A DNA stretch of 64,000 nucleotides. Source: Meghimatium bilineatum. Its lineage: Eukaryota; Mollusca; Gastropoda; Stylommatophora; Philomycidae. The notes below the pieces were generated by a model. That model was not told the DNA's origin. It ran no database searches and was given only the letters and a program-made list of their open reading frames with translations. Below are positions 22,621-33,136 of the stretch, one piece after another. The stretch spans positions 29,580,127-29,644,126 of the forward strand of contig CM067298.1 in the NCBI GenBank assembly GCA_034231615.1, read 5' to 3'. Position 1 is the stretch's first letter; each line of letters opens with the position of its first letter. Made by a program: the position numbers and the translations under genes.

Positions 22621-23666
22621 AATATTCCAGCAATAACATAAATATGATCAGTATTCAAATGAAACCCACCCATGCTTTGTCATCTGGGCCAGCAAATGAG
22701 GAGCATGAAGACATCACTAACATAAGAAGCACACACCAATGGTCATGTGGTCATTCTTTTTTGTATATTTAGTGTCTGGTGCAGGCATTCAACAACATAT
22801 TTGGAGTGATAACAAATCCATCCAAATTGGACTAATGAGCAGTGATTCAGTTTCTTACAGCTAAAGGATGTTGACCAACCAAAATTCATCAAAGATTGCA
22901 GACTGGTGAACAATTTGTGGAAAAGAACAATGAAGGATTGGGCAAGAATTTTTTGGGAAGGGCAACAGGTAACAAATCATCTTCCACTTCCGGGCCAGGC
23001 AGACGTTGTTGTGACAGAGATGCCATCACAAAGATGGATGCAGCAATACATATTTATCAACACTAGATTTTGCATTTGCTAGATGATGATTTCTCTCTGT
23101 CATTGGGGACAGTTAAAATGATGGTTCAGAAGAAACTGAAATATTGGTAAGTATTGGTACTCAGTGAAAACCACAGTTATTGACTGACCACAATAAAGAA
23201 TGAATACTGAGAGGTCTGAAACATTTGCAGTGCTGTCATGCAGACGGTAATGCATTTCTATCACAAATAGTCGCAAGTGAATTGTATAGAATACACCTCT
23301 GTCGCACTCTAATTATTATTTAAAAAGAACTCAAAATAGTCCTTATAAAGAACTTTGCATTTTATTTAATCATAGAAAATATATTCTAACCCTGTATATT
23401 TGGAGAGTCTACATTTGTGTCAGGGAATGCAATGTGATACAATATCAGCATACTATAGATTGAGCAAAAAAAAAAACAACCTAAAATACCTTTAGCTACA
23501 CAAATCCATGTGAAGATTTAACATTATCTATGAAATTTGTATTGGTTTAGCTGTTATAGTTAGTTAAAAACAACAAATGAGTTTATAATAACATTTATTG
23601 CCACAATGCACATCTCACTGTTTTGAAAATTAAAATGTATTATGTTTTAAATCTATTAAAAATCAG
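22621..23666. other. Intron end before exon 4, no clear feature
   Basis: Probably the decayed continuation of the preceding LINE to about 23050, then AT-rich sequence. No coding signal was recognised before the acceptor at 23666. Confidence 0.35.
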
Positions 23667-23817
23667 GTGGAATTTTACAGACTTTTACCATTCAATGTTG
23701 ATGATGTTTCGAGTTCTTTGTGGAGAATGGATTGAGCCATTGCAGCAGTGCATGAAAGCTAATAGTGAAGTTTGCATGATCGTATTTCTACCAGCTCTAG
23801 TTTTTGGCAATTTTATT
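23667..23817 (+). CDS. Sodium channel exon: domain II pore loop (selectivity filter) and first part of S6
   Basis: The acceptor AATCAG ends at 23666 and the donor GTAAGT starts at 23818. One base completes the split Arg codon; the exon ends in phase 0. It encodes W-N-F-T-D-F-Y-H-S-M-L-M-M-F-R (pore helix, with the conserved N-F-T), V-L-C-G-E-W-I-E-P-L (filter, catalytically selective Glu), Q-Q-C-M-K-A-N-S-E-V-C (outer loop with the conserved paired Cys) and M-I-V-F-L-P-A-L-V-F-G-N-F-I, the start of S6. The W after G-E is the residue used by tetrodotoxin-class blockers in the outer vestibule. Q-Q replaces the usual W-D after E-P-L. A piggyBac-like element starts about 100 bases downstream in the intron. 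Confidence 0.94.
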
Positions 23818-24674
23818 GTAAGTACCACAATATAATTTGCATTTAAAAAAATTAAGTTATTGAGTTAGTTGTATTTTTTTCTGTATTTTTAACTTGTGTA
23901 TATATTACCTCTTTAACTCATTTCACCAGTAAAAATGATATATCATTGCAGATAGAACCTCAATTCTGGACGTATCCGTAATATATCGTTCTTACAGATA
24001 TGCCATCTAAATTTACTTCATTTGGATTATAAATGAATTAGAATTAACTTATTTAGCTGTTTAACATTTAGATATCTGGCCAACGAAAGGAAAACATTGT
24101 ATTACTGTGTAATTAGACCCATGTGACATATTTATTTTAAATTAAAATTCAAACAAAGTAGGTTTATCTTTCCTGAAATTAGCAAAATGGCTTCATCTTT
24201 CACTAGCAAGAGAGCTCAAAGATTTAGCAAATATCAGGCTTTATTATTCTTTGAGGATTACAATTAGATATATTTTTCAAGTGATGAGTTGGAAAATAAC
24301 AGTATTTCTATTTTGACAGTGGAGATTATCAACTTGCTGGAAATCAGAAAATAAATAGTTCTATACCTAATCTGGAAGGGGAAAATAGCTAAACAATTCT
24401 AAAACTGTTCCCACTGCTATTGTTTCTGAAGAATCGGATAGGCCTAGTGACAGCAATGATAGTATTGCACTACATTATACAGAAAATGGAGTTAGACCTA
24501 ATGATAATATTGAGTGATATAAAATTCAACTTTGGAAATCCAATACTTGGGAAATATTTCGTAATGTTTCGCAATATTTTGTTCAGTTCTGAAATTTGAC
24601 ATGAAAAACAAAAAAATAGCATAAAACACTAAGCAGTTTATAGATTAACTTCAAATAAACTAATTATAATCAGT

Positions 24675-25607
24675 TGTTGTTGTTGTTCGTCCATCACAAG
24701 TGATGATGACCATTTGTTACATCCACTTTTGAAAATTCAATTTTAGTTATGTCCTTGATTATGAGTTCGTAGATGGCTAATGGAAGGCTATTCGAGCTGT
24801 AAATGTCCTTGGACAGTTCGGACATGGAATGATGACTGTAGACGGATCTTGGTCTATCCGTGACTTTCTGGCTGCTCTCCGCTGTTGAGCTGCTGCATTT
24901 CTCTTCTTTTCACAAGATGATGCGCTCTTTTTTATTTTAGAACGCCATGTAGATCTATTTTGTGCAAGTTCTTCCCATGTATCGTGGTCTATTTCAAAGG
25001 CTTTCAGTGAGTTCTTTAATGAGTCCTTGTAGCGCTTCCTTTGGCCATCTTGAGATCGTATATCCGTCTCTAGCTCACCATAGAGAAGTATCTTTGGCAG
25101 ACGATGGTCTGGCATACGCACCAAATGACCTGCCCAAAGAATCTGTGTCTGCATCAGGATCATGTCAATGCTTGGGATACCAGCTCTATCAAGGACAGTC
25201 GTATCTGGAATCTTGTCTTGCCATCTGATGTTCATAACTTTTCTGAGACAATTTGTATGAAAATGATTGAGTTTTTTCACATGACGTCTATACACAGTCC
25301 ATGTTTCACTAGCGTATAACAGCACTGGAAGTACCACTGCTCTGTAAACTTTCAGCTTAGTCTGTAGGTTAATGCCATTTCTACGCCAAACATTTGCGTA
25401 CAATCTGCCGAAAGTACTGCTTGCTTTGGCGATCCTTGTATACACTTCATCATCAATGTTGGCATTTTGTGATAACGTACTGCCTAGATATGTGAATCTA
25501 TTCAAAACTTTAAGTGCTACACCATTTACCTTTATGCAGGGCTCGAGATAGCTTCTGCCAAGTGCTGGTTGTAACATGACTTCTGTTTTCTCTGTGTTAA
25601 TGGTCTG
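24675..25607 (-). mobile_element. LINE-X 3' part nested in element C
   Basis: An 11-base target duplication TTATAATCAGT flanks it (24664-24674 and 25608-25618). The tail on the sense strand is (AAC)n after GGTCATCATCACTTGTGATG, a small hairpin also found at the end of the LINE-X copy at 36 kb. 5'-truncated at the end of the RT palm. Confidence 0.92.
24777..25577 (-). CDS. LINE-X ORF2 C-terminal open frame (266 codons)
   Basis: The frame begins just inside the 5' truncation and reads R-F-T-Y-L-G-S-T-L-S-Q-N-A-N-I-D-D-E-V (thumb), V-V-L-P-V-L-L-Y-A-S-E-T-W-T-V-Y, L-N-H-F-H-T-N-C-L-R-K-V-M-N-I-R-W-Q-D-K-I-P, W-A-G-H-L-V-R-M-P-D, a basic Ala/Arg-rich stretch, and the first half of a C2H2 finger (C-P-N-C-P-R-T-F-T-A-R-I-A-F-H). 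One extra T after that His appears to shift the frame before the expected S-H-L-R-T-H. With 266 codons open it is the best preserved LINE-X piece here. It lacks the RT catalytic motifs, so it cannot be active. Confidence 0.85.
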   Translation of the reverse strand: MLQPALGRSYLEPCIKVNGVALKVLNRFTYLGSTLSQNANIDDEVYTRIAKASSTFGRLYANVWRRNGINLQTKLKVYRAVVLPVLLYASETWTVYRRHVKKLNHFHTNCLRKVMNIRWQDKIPDTTVLDRAGIPSIDMILMQTQILWAGHLVRMPDHRLPKILLYGELETDIRSQDGQRKRYKDSLKNSLKAFEIDHDTWEELAQNRSTWRSKIKKSASSCEKKRNAAAQQRRAARKSRIDQDPSTVIIPCPNCPRTFTARIAFH

Positions 25608-25984
25608 TTATAATCAGTAAATGGACAGTCAAAGCACCTAATTTAGTAAGATTGGATATCAAAATGTCAGGACAAGTAAAATTGATGGTGAGTAGAACAA
25701 AATATACGTTTAAAAAATTATATTTATCTAACATTCCTGTTTGTGGAATAATTCCATCCTGAAAGAGTTAACAACATTCAAGACATGATTTGAATCATGA
25801 ACAAAAGGAGGCAAAAGCATAAAGCTTATTTAATCCTATACTGTAAACTATTGATATAACGTTGATTATTTAATACTTCTTTTTTAAGATATCCTTATAT
25901 TGTCTCATTTTATTCTATTATTTTTTCCTCAAATCTAATCTGGATACTGTTTGTTTGTTTGTTTTGCATGTTTATTTCAACCGC

Positions 25985-26330
25985 TGTGAATTAGGAGCGA
26001 TGGAACTCTTGTTTCCCTATGTGTAACGGGGCATTTCTCCAGAGCTTTTATACCCAGACTTGGGGGTGGACAAACATGTAGGATCTGGGCCTGCGTCCCG
26101 TTTAATGGACAAGGATTGTGACGTGAATCCACAACCTCTCACATATGCGTACAGCTGATTGCAGTGGAAGCTACTGTTCTGACAGAAATTGTCAAGCATA
26201 ATGTCTACATGCACAAACGTGCCCACAGCAATACCTTTGACACCCCCATTTTCACGAAGCTTTCTATGAGAGTGACTGAGTGCTTGGTAGTATAACCAGG
26301 TCTCTCCTTCTTTCTTTTTTTTTCTTGTCT
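25985..26330. repeat. Unclassified GC-richer repeat (SINE-like)
   Basis: A patch of higher GC than its surroundings, related to the remnant at 19530-19680. It runs from GAATTAGGAGCGATGGAACT to a T-rich end at 26310-26330. No RT or Pol III boxes recognised, and target duplications were not found. Confidence 0.4.
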
Positions 26331-26339
26331 ACCATGCTT

Positions 26340-29300
26340 TCTTGTCTAATATAAATGACCACACCAGTGATCCTGAATGGTGATGAGAAACATTGCTACC
26401 TCGAGTGGATCCAGGCCCTGCCCAATGTCCCAGCTGTAGAAAGAGTGTCTTGCAAAATGACATTGCACCTATAGTCAGAAAATGTCCTAATCTTGAGATA
26501 TTGGAAGCAGGGTCAAGAAAACTCATGAGGGATCTAAAAATTTGATGTGCGTAATCATGAAGGAATAGGATGCCGGAAGTGATAAGGTCACATCATATAC
26601 TCAGCCACATTGAAAGATTAACAAGGCCTGTCTCTTGAGTGCTTGTGAGCAGCGAAAAATGCATCTTTTTTAACCCCACCTGAATTCCCCAAAGAAAAGT
26701 TTTTTCAAGGAAACTTCATGAGGCCAATTGACCCCATCGAGGCCAGCACCATGTAGTGGTGATGGGACTTAGTTCAGCCATCAGGGGCTAGAAACTAAGA
26801 CTGGTCGGGCAGTCCTGCCCAAGTAAGCAATGTGCTGAAGACGGAGGCAACCAGCCAAAAGGCGCACAATTAATCCGGATGCCACGCATAAAACACAATG
26901 GGAACATGTCTATACCTCATAATAGTTATGGTGCCTGCCCTGTGGCGGATTTTCAGGCAGGGACTGTGCCGGGCCCTATACCTCAAAAGGGCCCAACCTC
27001 AATTACTGGAAGTCCTTCTCAATTGCCCCGAGGAGCCAGGAGGCAAGAGAATAGAGCTACTAGCCAAACAAACCAACGACCAATAAAAATAATGCACTGG
27101 AATGCGGAGGGTGTCAACAGCAAAAGAGATAAATACAGTAAAAAAATTGGAGTTTAAAAATATCCTATGCAAAGAACAAGTTAATTTATGCTGTATTCAA
27201 GAAACACTCCTCATTAGCGATATAGCTTTTAAATTCAGAGGTTACCAGTGCTACAGATAAGACCGAAAGGAACGACGAAAGGGTGGAATGCTGACACTTG
27301 TTAAAAACAATATTACTGCATGTTAGCTGGAAGTGTATATGGAGGGGGGGGGGCAGAATACTAGATGCTCCACCTAAGGACAGACAGTACAGAATTCCAT
27401 CTCCTGAACTACTACTGTGCAAATGATAGACCATTGGCACTAGACACATTCCCAGAAAAAGAGAGACTTATAGTGTGTGGTGACTTCAACAGCTACTCTC
27501 AATGCTTGGGCTATTATCTCATGGACAAGAGATGTGAGGAACTTGAAAGCTGGCAGGATGAAAATAATCTTATACTTATTAACCAGCCAGCAGACTCACC
27601 AACCTTCTACTCGAGAGCATGGCACACCACCTCTAGACCTGGTATTCCACTCACCAGGACTGGAATCGAACATCATACGTGTTGTTGGAAAGCAGCTTGG
27701 GGGTAGTGACCACAGACCAGTATTTTTTGGAAATCCACAATGAATTTATCAAGGACAACACTATACTCACTAGGTGGAATTATAAGAGGGCAGACTGGAA
27801 AATGTACCAGCATTTAACCATTGTTCTAGCTAAGGGCATGAACATGGGCAAAGACATCACTAAAGCAGTGAGTGAATTTAATAGATGCATACTATATGTT
27901 GCTAGTAAAACCATACCCAGGGGTAAACGCAAAACTTCAAACCCTACTGAAATGATGAACAGGAGAACCTACAAAATGAGATGGAAACATCTAGACAGCA
28001 GGCAGAGAACAGATTTAGCCAAGAGTACCACAATAAATATCAGCAAACAAAGGCTAAATTTCAAAGAACCAAGTTATAAGCCAGATGAAGTAGCTGGAAA
28101 TAAATAACAGTCTCTGAACCTTGCAAGAGACACTAGGAAATTATAGAAACTGTTAGAACAACTCAATGATGAAAGTACTGGGAGAAATACAAGGATCACA
28201 CTTTACAAAGGTAGAAACGTTTTAACAGGAAACATGCTGCAGATTCCTTTGCAGAAGACCATAATGTCAAAATTAACCCAGACAAACAACAGGAGGTTCG
28301 AGAGAACCAGCAAAACATTGGACAAGGCGAACCTATACCTGAAGTCATGGAGGCACCAATCACAATGAAATAACTGGAGCATGCAATGTCCATATTGAAA
28401 ATGAAAAAGTCCCCAGGAGCTGATGAAGTGTCCAATGAAATGATTAAAAATCTGGGAACTGCAGCAAGAGCAAAGCTACTGCAGATCTTCAATACAAGCT
28501 GGACCACAGGTAATGTTCCACTCGCATGAAGAGAAGCAATAATGGTACCACTCATCAAATCAGGAAAAGATGGTAACACAATCTCCAACTACAGGACCAT
28601 CAGCCTCACAATCTGTTTATGCAAAACAATAGAACGCATTATCAATCTTAGGATCCAGTGATACCTTGAAAGTGAAAACCTTCTGGTATCGCAGCAAGTA
28701 GGCTTCAGACAGTGCTACTCTTCCGAAGATCAGGAAATCTACCTCTCCAAGAGATTGAGGATGCCTTCCAAGATAAGAAACGGGTACTAGCAGCATGGAT
28801 AGACCTCAGGAAAGCATTTGATCAAGTTTGGAAAGAAGGAATCTTAAAGAAATTACGAAATTGCAGGGTTAACTCAAGAATGTACAAATGGGTAAAAGCA
28901 TACCTGCATAAAAGAAGAGCCAGGGTACAGTTGGATGATCACAGGAGAAAGAAAGTCCTACTGCATCATGGAGTCCCCCTGGGAGGAGTCCTGTCATCCA
29001 CACTTTTCTTGGTTTATATCAATGACCTAGTTGCCGAACTACCACACTGAATAAAAGTGACAATGTATGCTGGTGATTTAGTGCACGAAAGAACATTCGA
29101 CAGTGGCCACTTAACAAATACAAAGAGCTATTGATGCCTTAACCTTATGGGCAAGGCAAATAGATGGTGCATCAGCATTAATACAGATAAGTGCAGCACC
29201 ACACTCTTTACCTTCTCACCAAAATAAAAAGCCGGTGATATCAAGATAGATGGAGAGCTTTTGAAAGAAGACAAACAACCCACATACCTCGGAGTTACTT

Positions 29301-30742
29301 TTTTTGATAAGCTGACATGTAAGCAACACATAAACAAAGCAACAACGAAAGCTAGGAGGAAGTTAGCTATCATGAGAAAATTAAGTGGAACCACATGGGG
29401 TGCCAGTGGGAATATACTCTATAAAGTGTACCATCAAAACATAAGACCACAACTGGAATTTGGTTCCGCTGAGTAGTGTCCTGCATCAAACACCTCATTA
29501 CAAGATTTAGATAAAGTGCAAAACCATGCGCTTAGTATAATGGGAGCAATGAAATCAACACCCATAGTAGAGATGCATGTGAAAGTTGCAAGAATGCAAA
29601 CACTTGGCGAACACAGAGACACAAAGGCGGTAATACAAGCAGAAAAGTTTAAGTGTATGCCAAGTCATCCAATGAAGGAAATATTCCAAAATCTAGCAGT
29701 GAAGACTAAAAATAAGTAGCTTTATCCACCAAGCTAAATGAATCCGTAGACAACTTACAGACTTACCTGAAGTTTACAGCCCCTTAAGGTCTGTACCAGA
29801 AAAAAACCCTTGGAGTGAAAGGCATGGAATACCAATATACATTCAGACCAAAGTAAAAAGGAATACTAAGCAAGGACAAACAGAACAGTGTGCAGCGAAG
29901 GACAGTCACCCTCAGTTTCCTGGATGAGGAATATCCACAAGAAATATGGGTCAGAGTATACACAGATGGGTCAGCACAAAATGCAGTGAGGAATGGAGGT
30001 GCAGGTGTATATATAGAATATCCACACAAGTCTAGAGATATGATCAGAACACCAACAGGGAAATTCTACAATAATTATGATGCAGAAATCCAGGCAATTA
30101 GTGTAGAAGCTATAAAATTGCTGAACTCCAACTCTGACCTTCAGCCTGTGGTATTCCTGACAGATGCAAGGTCAATGCTTCAAGCTCTCCAGTCTGAAAA
30201 ATTAACAGACTTGCATAAGCATCTTAATGAACTGTCTTACCAGTATAGAGTACCATGCTGTGGATACCCTCTCACTGTGGAATACCAGGAAATGAAAAAG
30301 CAGCTAAGGAAAAGAACAACTAGAAGGTGCTGCCAAAGACCAACCAGATGTACCAATCACCTACCATCAGAAAAAACAGATGATCAAGTCATTAATAAAG
30401 CCACACACACTACCACAAGATGACTATCACATTATGAACAGATCACAAGTTGTAATTCTACACCTCAGAATGGGATACAACCGACTCCGCAGTCACATGT
30501 ACACAAAGTTCAAGATTGGCAACACAACCATGTGTATATGTGGACAGGCAGCACAGAGTGCCAAACATATACTTCAAAAGTGTTCTGAGTATGAAAAGCT
30601 GAGGCAGACATATTAGCCAGAAGAAACAACACTGGAATCAAAGCTCTATGGGCAACTGTATGAACTACAAAAGACAGTGAGTTTTATTCAGGAGACAGAA
30701 TTACAGATATAGACATGTTTCAAGTGAACGAAAGAAGAATTG
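26340..30742 (+). mobile_element. I-A LINE, nearly full-length copy (I/Nimb-like, APE endonuclease, RT, RNase H)
   Basis: The order is that of an I-type non-LTR element. A decayed ORF1 end with P-S-C-R-K-S lies near 26420. ORF2 starts at ATG 26879; the endonuclease reads K-I-M-H-W-N-A-E-G-V, I-Q-E-T, C-G-D-F-N-S, D-L-V-F-H-S-P and G-S-D-H-R-P-V. The RT begins about 28550 (W-I-D-L-R-K-A-F-D-Q-V-W motif A); the YADD box reads Y-A-G-D near 29070. RNase H starts near 29930 (R-V-Y-T-D-G-S-A-Q-N-A), and the C-terminal knuckle ends Q-E-T-E-L-Q-I-stop at 30709. The tail GAAAGAAGAA is short. At least six frame breaks; not functional. Confidence 0.92.
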
Positions 30743-31099
30743 AGAAATGCAGAAATATTGAGGGTGGAAGTGTCAAAGGTCCAAGGATCATTGAAAGAAA
30801 ATAAATCATCATGGGGTCACATTATTCTATATTGTATAATTATATCATATTTCATAATATTCCTGTATTAAATCCAACAGCCAACTTGAGTAAAATAGCT
30901 TTCAGGAATTTGAAAAAAATATGTGGTAAAGCATCAGAGAAATTATCAGGAGAAGCGTCAATCTGAATCCAAGACTGTATTGTCTGGCACAGAAAAGAAC
31001 AGTTAGAAACTTATTCTCCTTCTGGGTTTAAAAGTCGTATCGAAACATAATGTAATCTAGGGATATTTACATTAGTTTCCCCTGGCTTTTCTACCGCTA
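30743..31099. other. Intron sequence between LINE copies
   Basis: AT-rich; 30890-31030 may be the decayed upstream part of the following LINE-W. No other signal. Confidence 0.3.
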
Positions 31100-31516
31100 C
31101 TGGCTTTTTATTCTTTTTATGGATGTGAAGCATGAACTGTAAACAACAAAAATTCAAAGCGAATTAGAGGCAACAGAAATATGGTTTCTGAGAAGAATGA
31201 TGAAAATACCATGGACAGCAAAGAAAACTAATGCAGAGGTTCTCATTGATGCTGGCATAAAAAGATCAATCATATCAAACATTAGGGGCAGACAGTCAAG
31301 GTTTCTAGGGCATGTGCTGAGAAGAACACAGCTTGAACACTTAATAACCACTGGAAAGATCAAGTAGTGAAGAGATAGGGGATGACAAAGAGAGAAGTTG
31401 CTAGATGGACTGGTGTTGTGGCATGGTAGAAGCTCACCAACCGAGCTTATTGATAACACAAGAGACAGAGAGTCGTGGAGAAACATGATTGCCTACGCCA
31501 TTCGACATGGCACTTG
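31100..31516 (+). mobile_element. LINE-W 3' end
   Basis: The plus strand, in broken frames, reads R-R-M-M-K-I-P-W-T-A-K, N-I-R-G-R-Q-S-R-F-L-G-H-V-L-R-R and ends Y-A-I-R-H-G-T-stop, the same C-terminus as the copy at 1313-1977. Several frame breaks. Confidence 0.75.
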
Positions 31517-31524
31517 ATTAATTT

Positions 31525-31900
31525 ATGTCTACCAAAATTGGTGATGTTGTACACAATCGAACACGTAATCGATGAAATATGTATGTAGATCTTTCTTGAA
31601 TTCCCTGCATATTTCTATAATGGTTCTCATGTTTAAGATATGGTCTCTAGTGCCTCTGCCAGATCTAAAACCTGTGTGTGCCTCATGAACTTCTGTTTCT
31701 ATCTTATTTTGCATTTTCTTCATTATGATAAATAATAGTATTTTACTGGCTTGGTTTCATAATTGTAGGTTACCATTTTTTGGTAAAGGGTTATAAACTG
31801 ATCTTTTCCAGTCCTTTGGTCATATACGAGTTTTCCAGATCTTGCAACATAGGCTATGATATATAAGGGCACTTTCTTCGCTGCCTGTCTGGACTGTCTA
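31525..31900 (-). mobile_element. LINE-W RT fragment, inverted next to the 3' end
   Basis: The minus strand (31529-31723) reads V-H-E-A-H-T-G-F-R-S-G-R-G-T-R-D-H-I-L-N, then F-K-K-D-L-H-T-Y-F-I-D-Y, the RT block containing motif A. It lies back to back with a plus-strand 3' end of what seems the same family, eight bases away. Confidence 0.7.
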
Positions 31901-32060
31901 TATATTGTGCTGTAATTTAGAAACTCGTTTCATATTTGTTTTAACATTTACACGGTATTAATGTGTTTCGTTAAGATTGCTTCTGATTCATAAGGTACTT
32001 ACACAGAACAAAAGGTAGCTAGTAGTACTATTCACCACACTGTTTTTCTGATCCATACAG

Positions 32061-32286
32061 GTATTGAATCTGTTTTTGGCATTGTTGCTAAATGCTTTTG
32101 CCAGTGACTCATTAGATAAACAACTAGACACCAGTGCAGAGAGATCAAAACTTATGGATGGAATCTCTCGACTCGTGAAGCTAGTTTGCTGCTGTTTCCC
32201 TAATCTTGGTGATAAACAATCATACCCACAAGAGAATATAGCATCTACTGGTGAAGTGTCAGCTACTCAATCAAATATTGATGCAG
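32061..32286 (+). CDS. Sodium channel exon: domain II S6 end and start of II-III linker
   Basis: The acceptor is CATACAG ending at 32060, with TTTTTCTG just upstream. The exon starts in phase 0 with V-L-N-L-F-L-A-L-L-L-N-A-F, the conserved cytoplasmic end of S6 that lines the inner gate. It continues A-S-D-S-L-D-K-Q-L-D-T-S-A-E and an amphipathic basic/hydrophobic stretch K-L-M-D-G-I-S-R-L-V-K-L-V, then C-C-C-F-P-N-L (a triple Cys) and a hydrophilic tail. The assigned donor is CAG/GTTATA at 32287, a weak match; it is preferred because it leaves phase 1, which the next exon completes as Glu. The exact 3' end is therefore less certain than the rest. Confidence 0.9.
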
Positions 32287-32451
32287 GTTATAAACTTCAC
32301 AACCATTCATTTCTTTTGTATTTTCATTAATCCTTAACTCACCACTACGTTTTTTTGTTTGTTCTGGCAGAATAATTTTTTTACAATTTTGTTTATCATG
32401 GGAAAAGGAAATATTATAAATATGGTTAAACTATATTAGGGTCTATATTAC

Positions 32452-32483
<32 letters not shown>

Positions 32484-33136
32484 TAAAAGATAAAAGAAAG
32501 GAGAATGTAATTATTTTAATTATGTTAACACTTAACTTTAATTTTAATGTTTGAAATCTATTTTAAAACATAAATGTTTTATTTATAAAATACGATAATA
32601 ATATTTAGTGACATGAAATACCTCTTACCCAACTCATGCAGCAAAATATTATGTTTGTAGTGGAATAACTGTGTAGATTATCCAGTTACGAACACATAAA
32701 CATGTAATATATGTGGGCGTAGAGGTAGATTATGTTTGTTATTCACAAAAAATTCAATGTTCGCACTGTGGTATTTTTTAAAATATCCAAAACAACTACT
32801 CAGCCGATCTGAAAACATCTTATTATTATAGTTAATATAAGTAAGATTAATGATATTGGCCGCCATTTTTCAAACAGTGTGACAACGAATATACTCACGA
32901 AGACTTCAGCTCAGATGCACGCACTCCGTTAGCACCGGCAAAGATCTTAATGAGTGGACCTCCTGGTCAGAGAATAACAACACATCACCACACAATCTCC
33001 TAAATGAAAACAACGAATATATCCATTGTTCAAGTGAAACTGTAGGCGACACACAAAACACTTGTGTTGCTATCCACCATTTTGACCCAAACCTGGGAAG
33101 GACCACACCAGGATACATGGCTACAGAATAATAACT
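32287..33136. other. Intron sequence with a TA tract, otherwise unidentified
   Basis: An interrupted TA run lies at 32450-32482. 32680-33130 is more GC-rich and leads directly into the I-B element; it may be a diverged part of that LINE, but no endonuclease motif was recognised. Confidence 0.35.

Larger units (their letters stand above)
23913..25771. mobile_element. TTAA-bounded DNA element C (piggyBac-like) split by LINE-X
   Basis: TTAA at 23913-23916 and 25768-25771 flank ends starting CTCATTTCACCAGT (left) and CTCTTTCAGGATGG (right complement). Without the nested LINE the element is about 0.9 kb. A remnant frame near 24187 reads M-A-S-S-F-T-S-K-R-A-Q-R-F-S-K-Y-Q, followed at 24430 by an acidic E-S-D-R-P-S-D-S-N-D-S stretch, like a piggyBac transposase N-terminus. 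No catalytic core. Confidence 0.6.
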
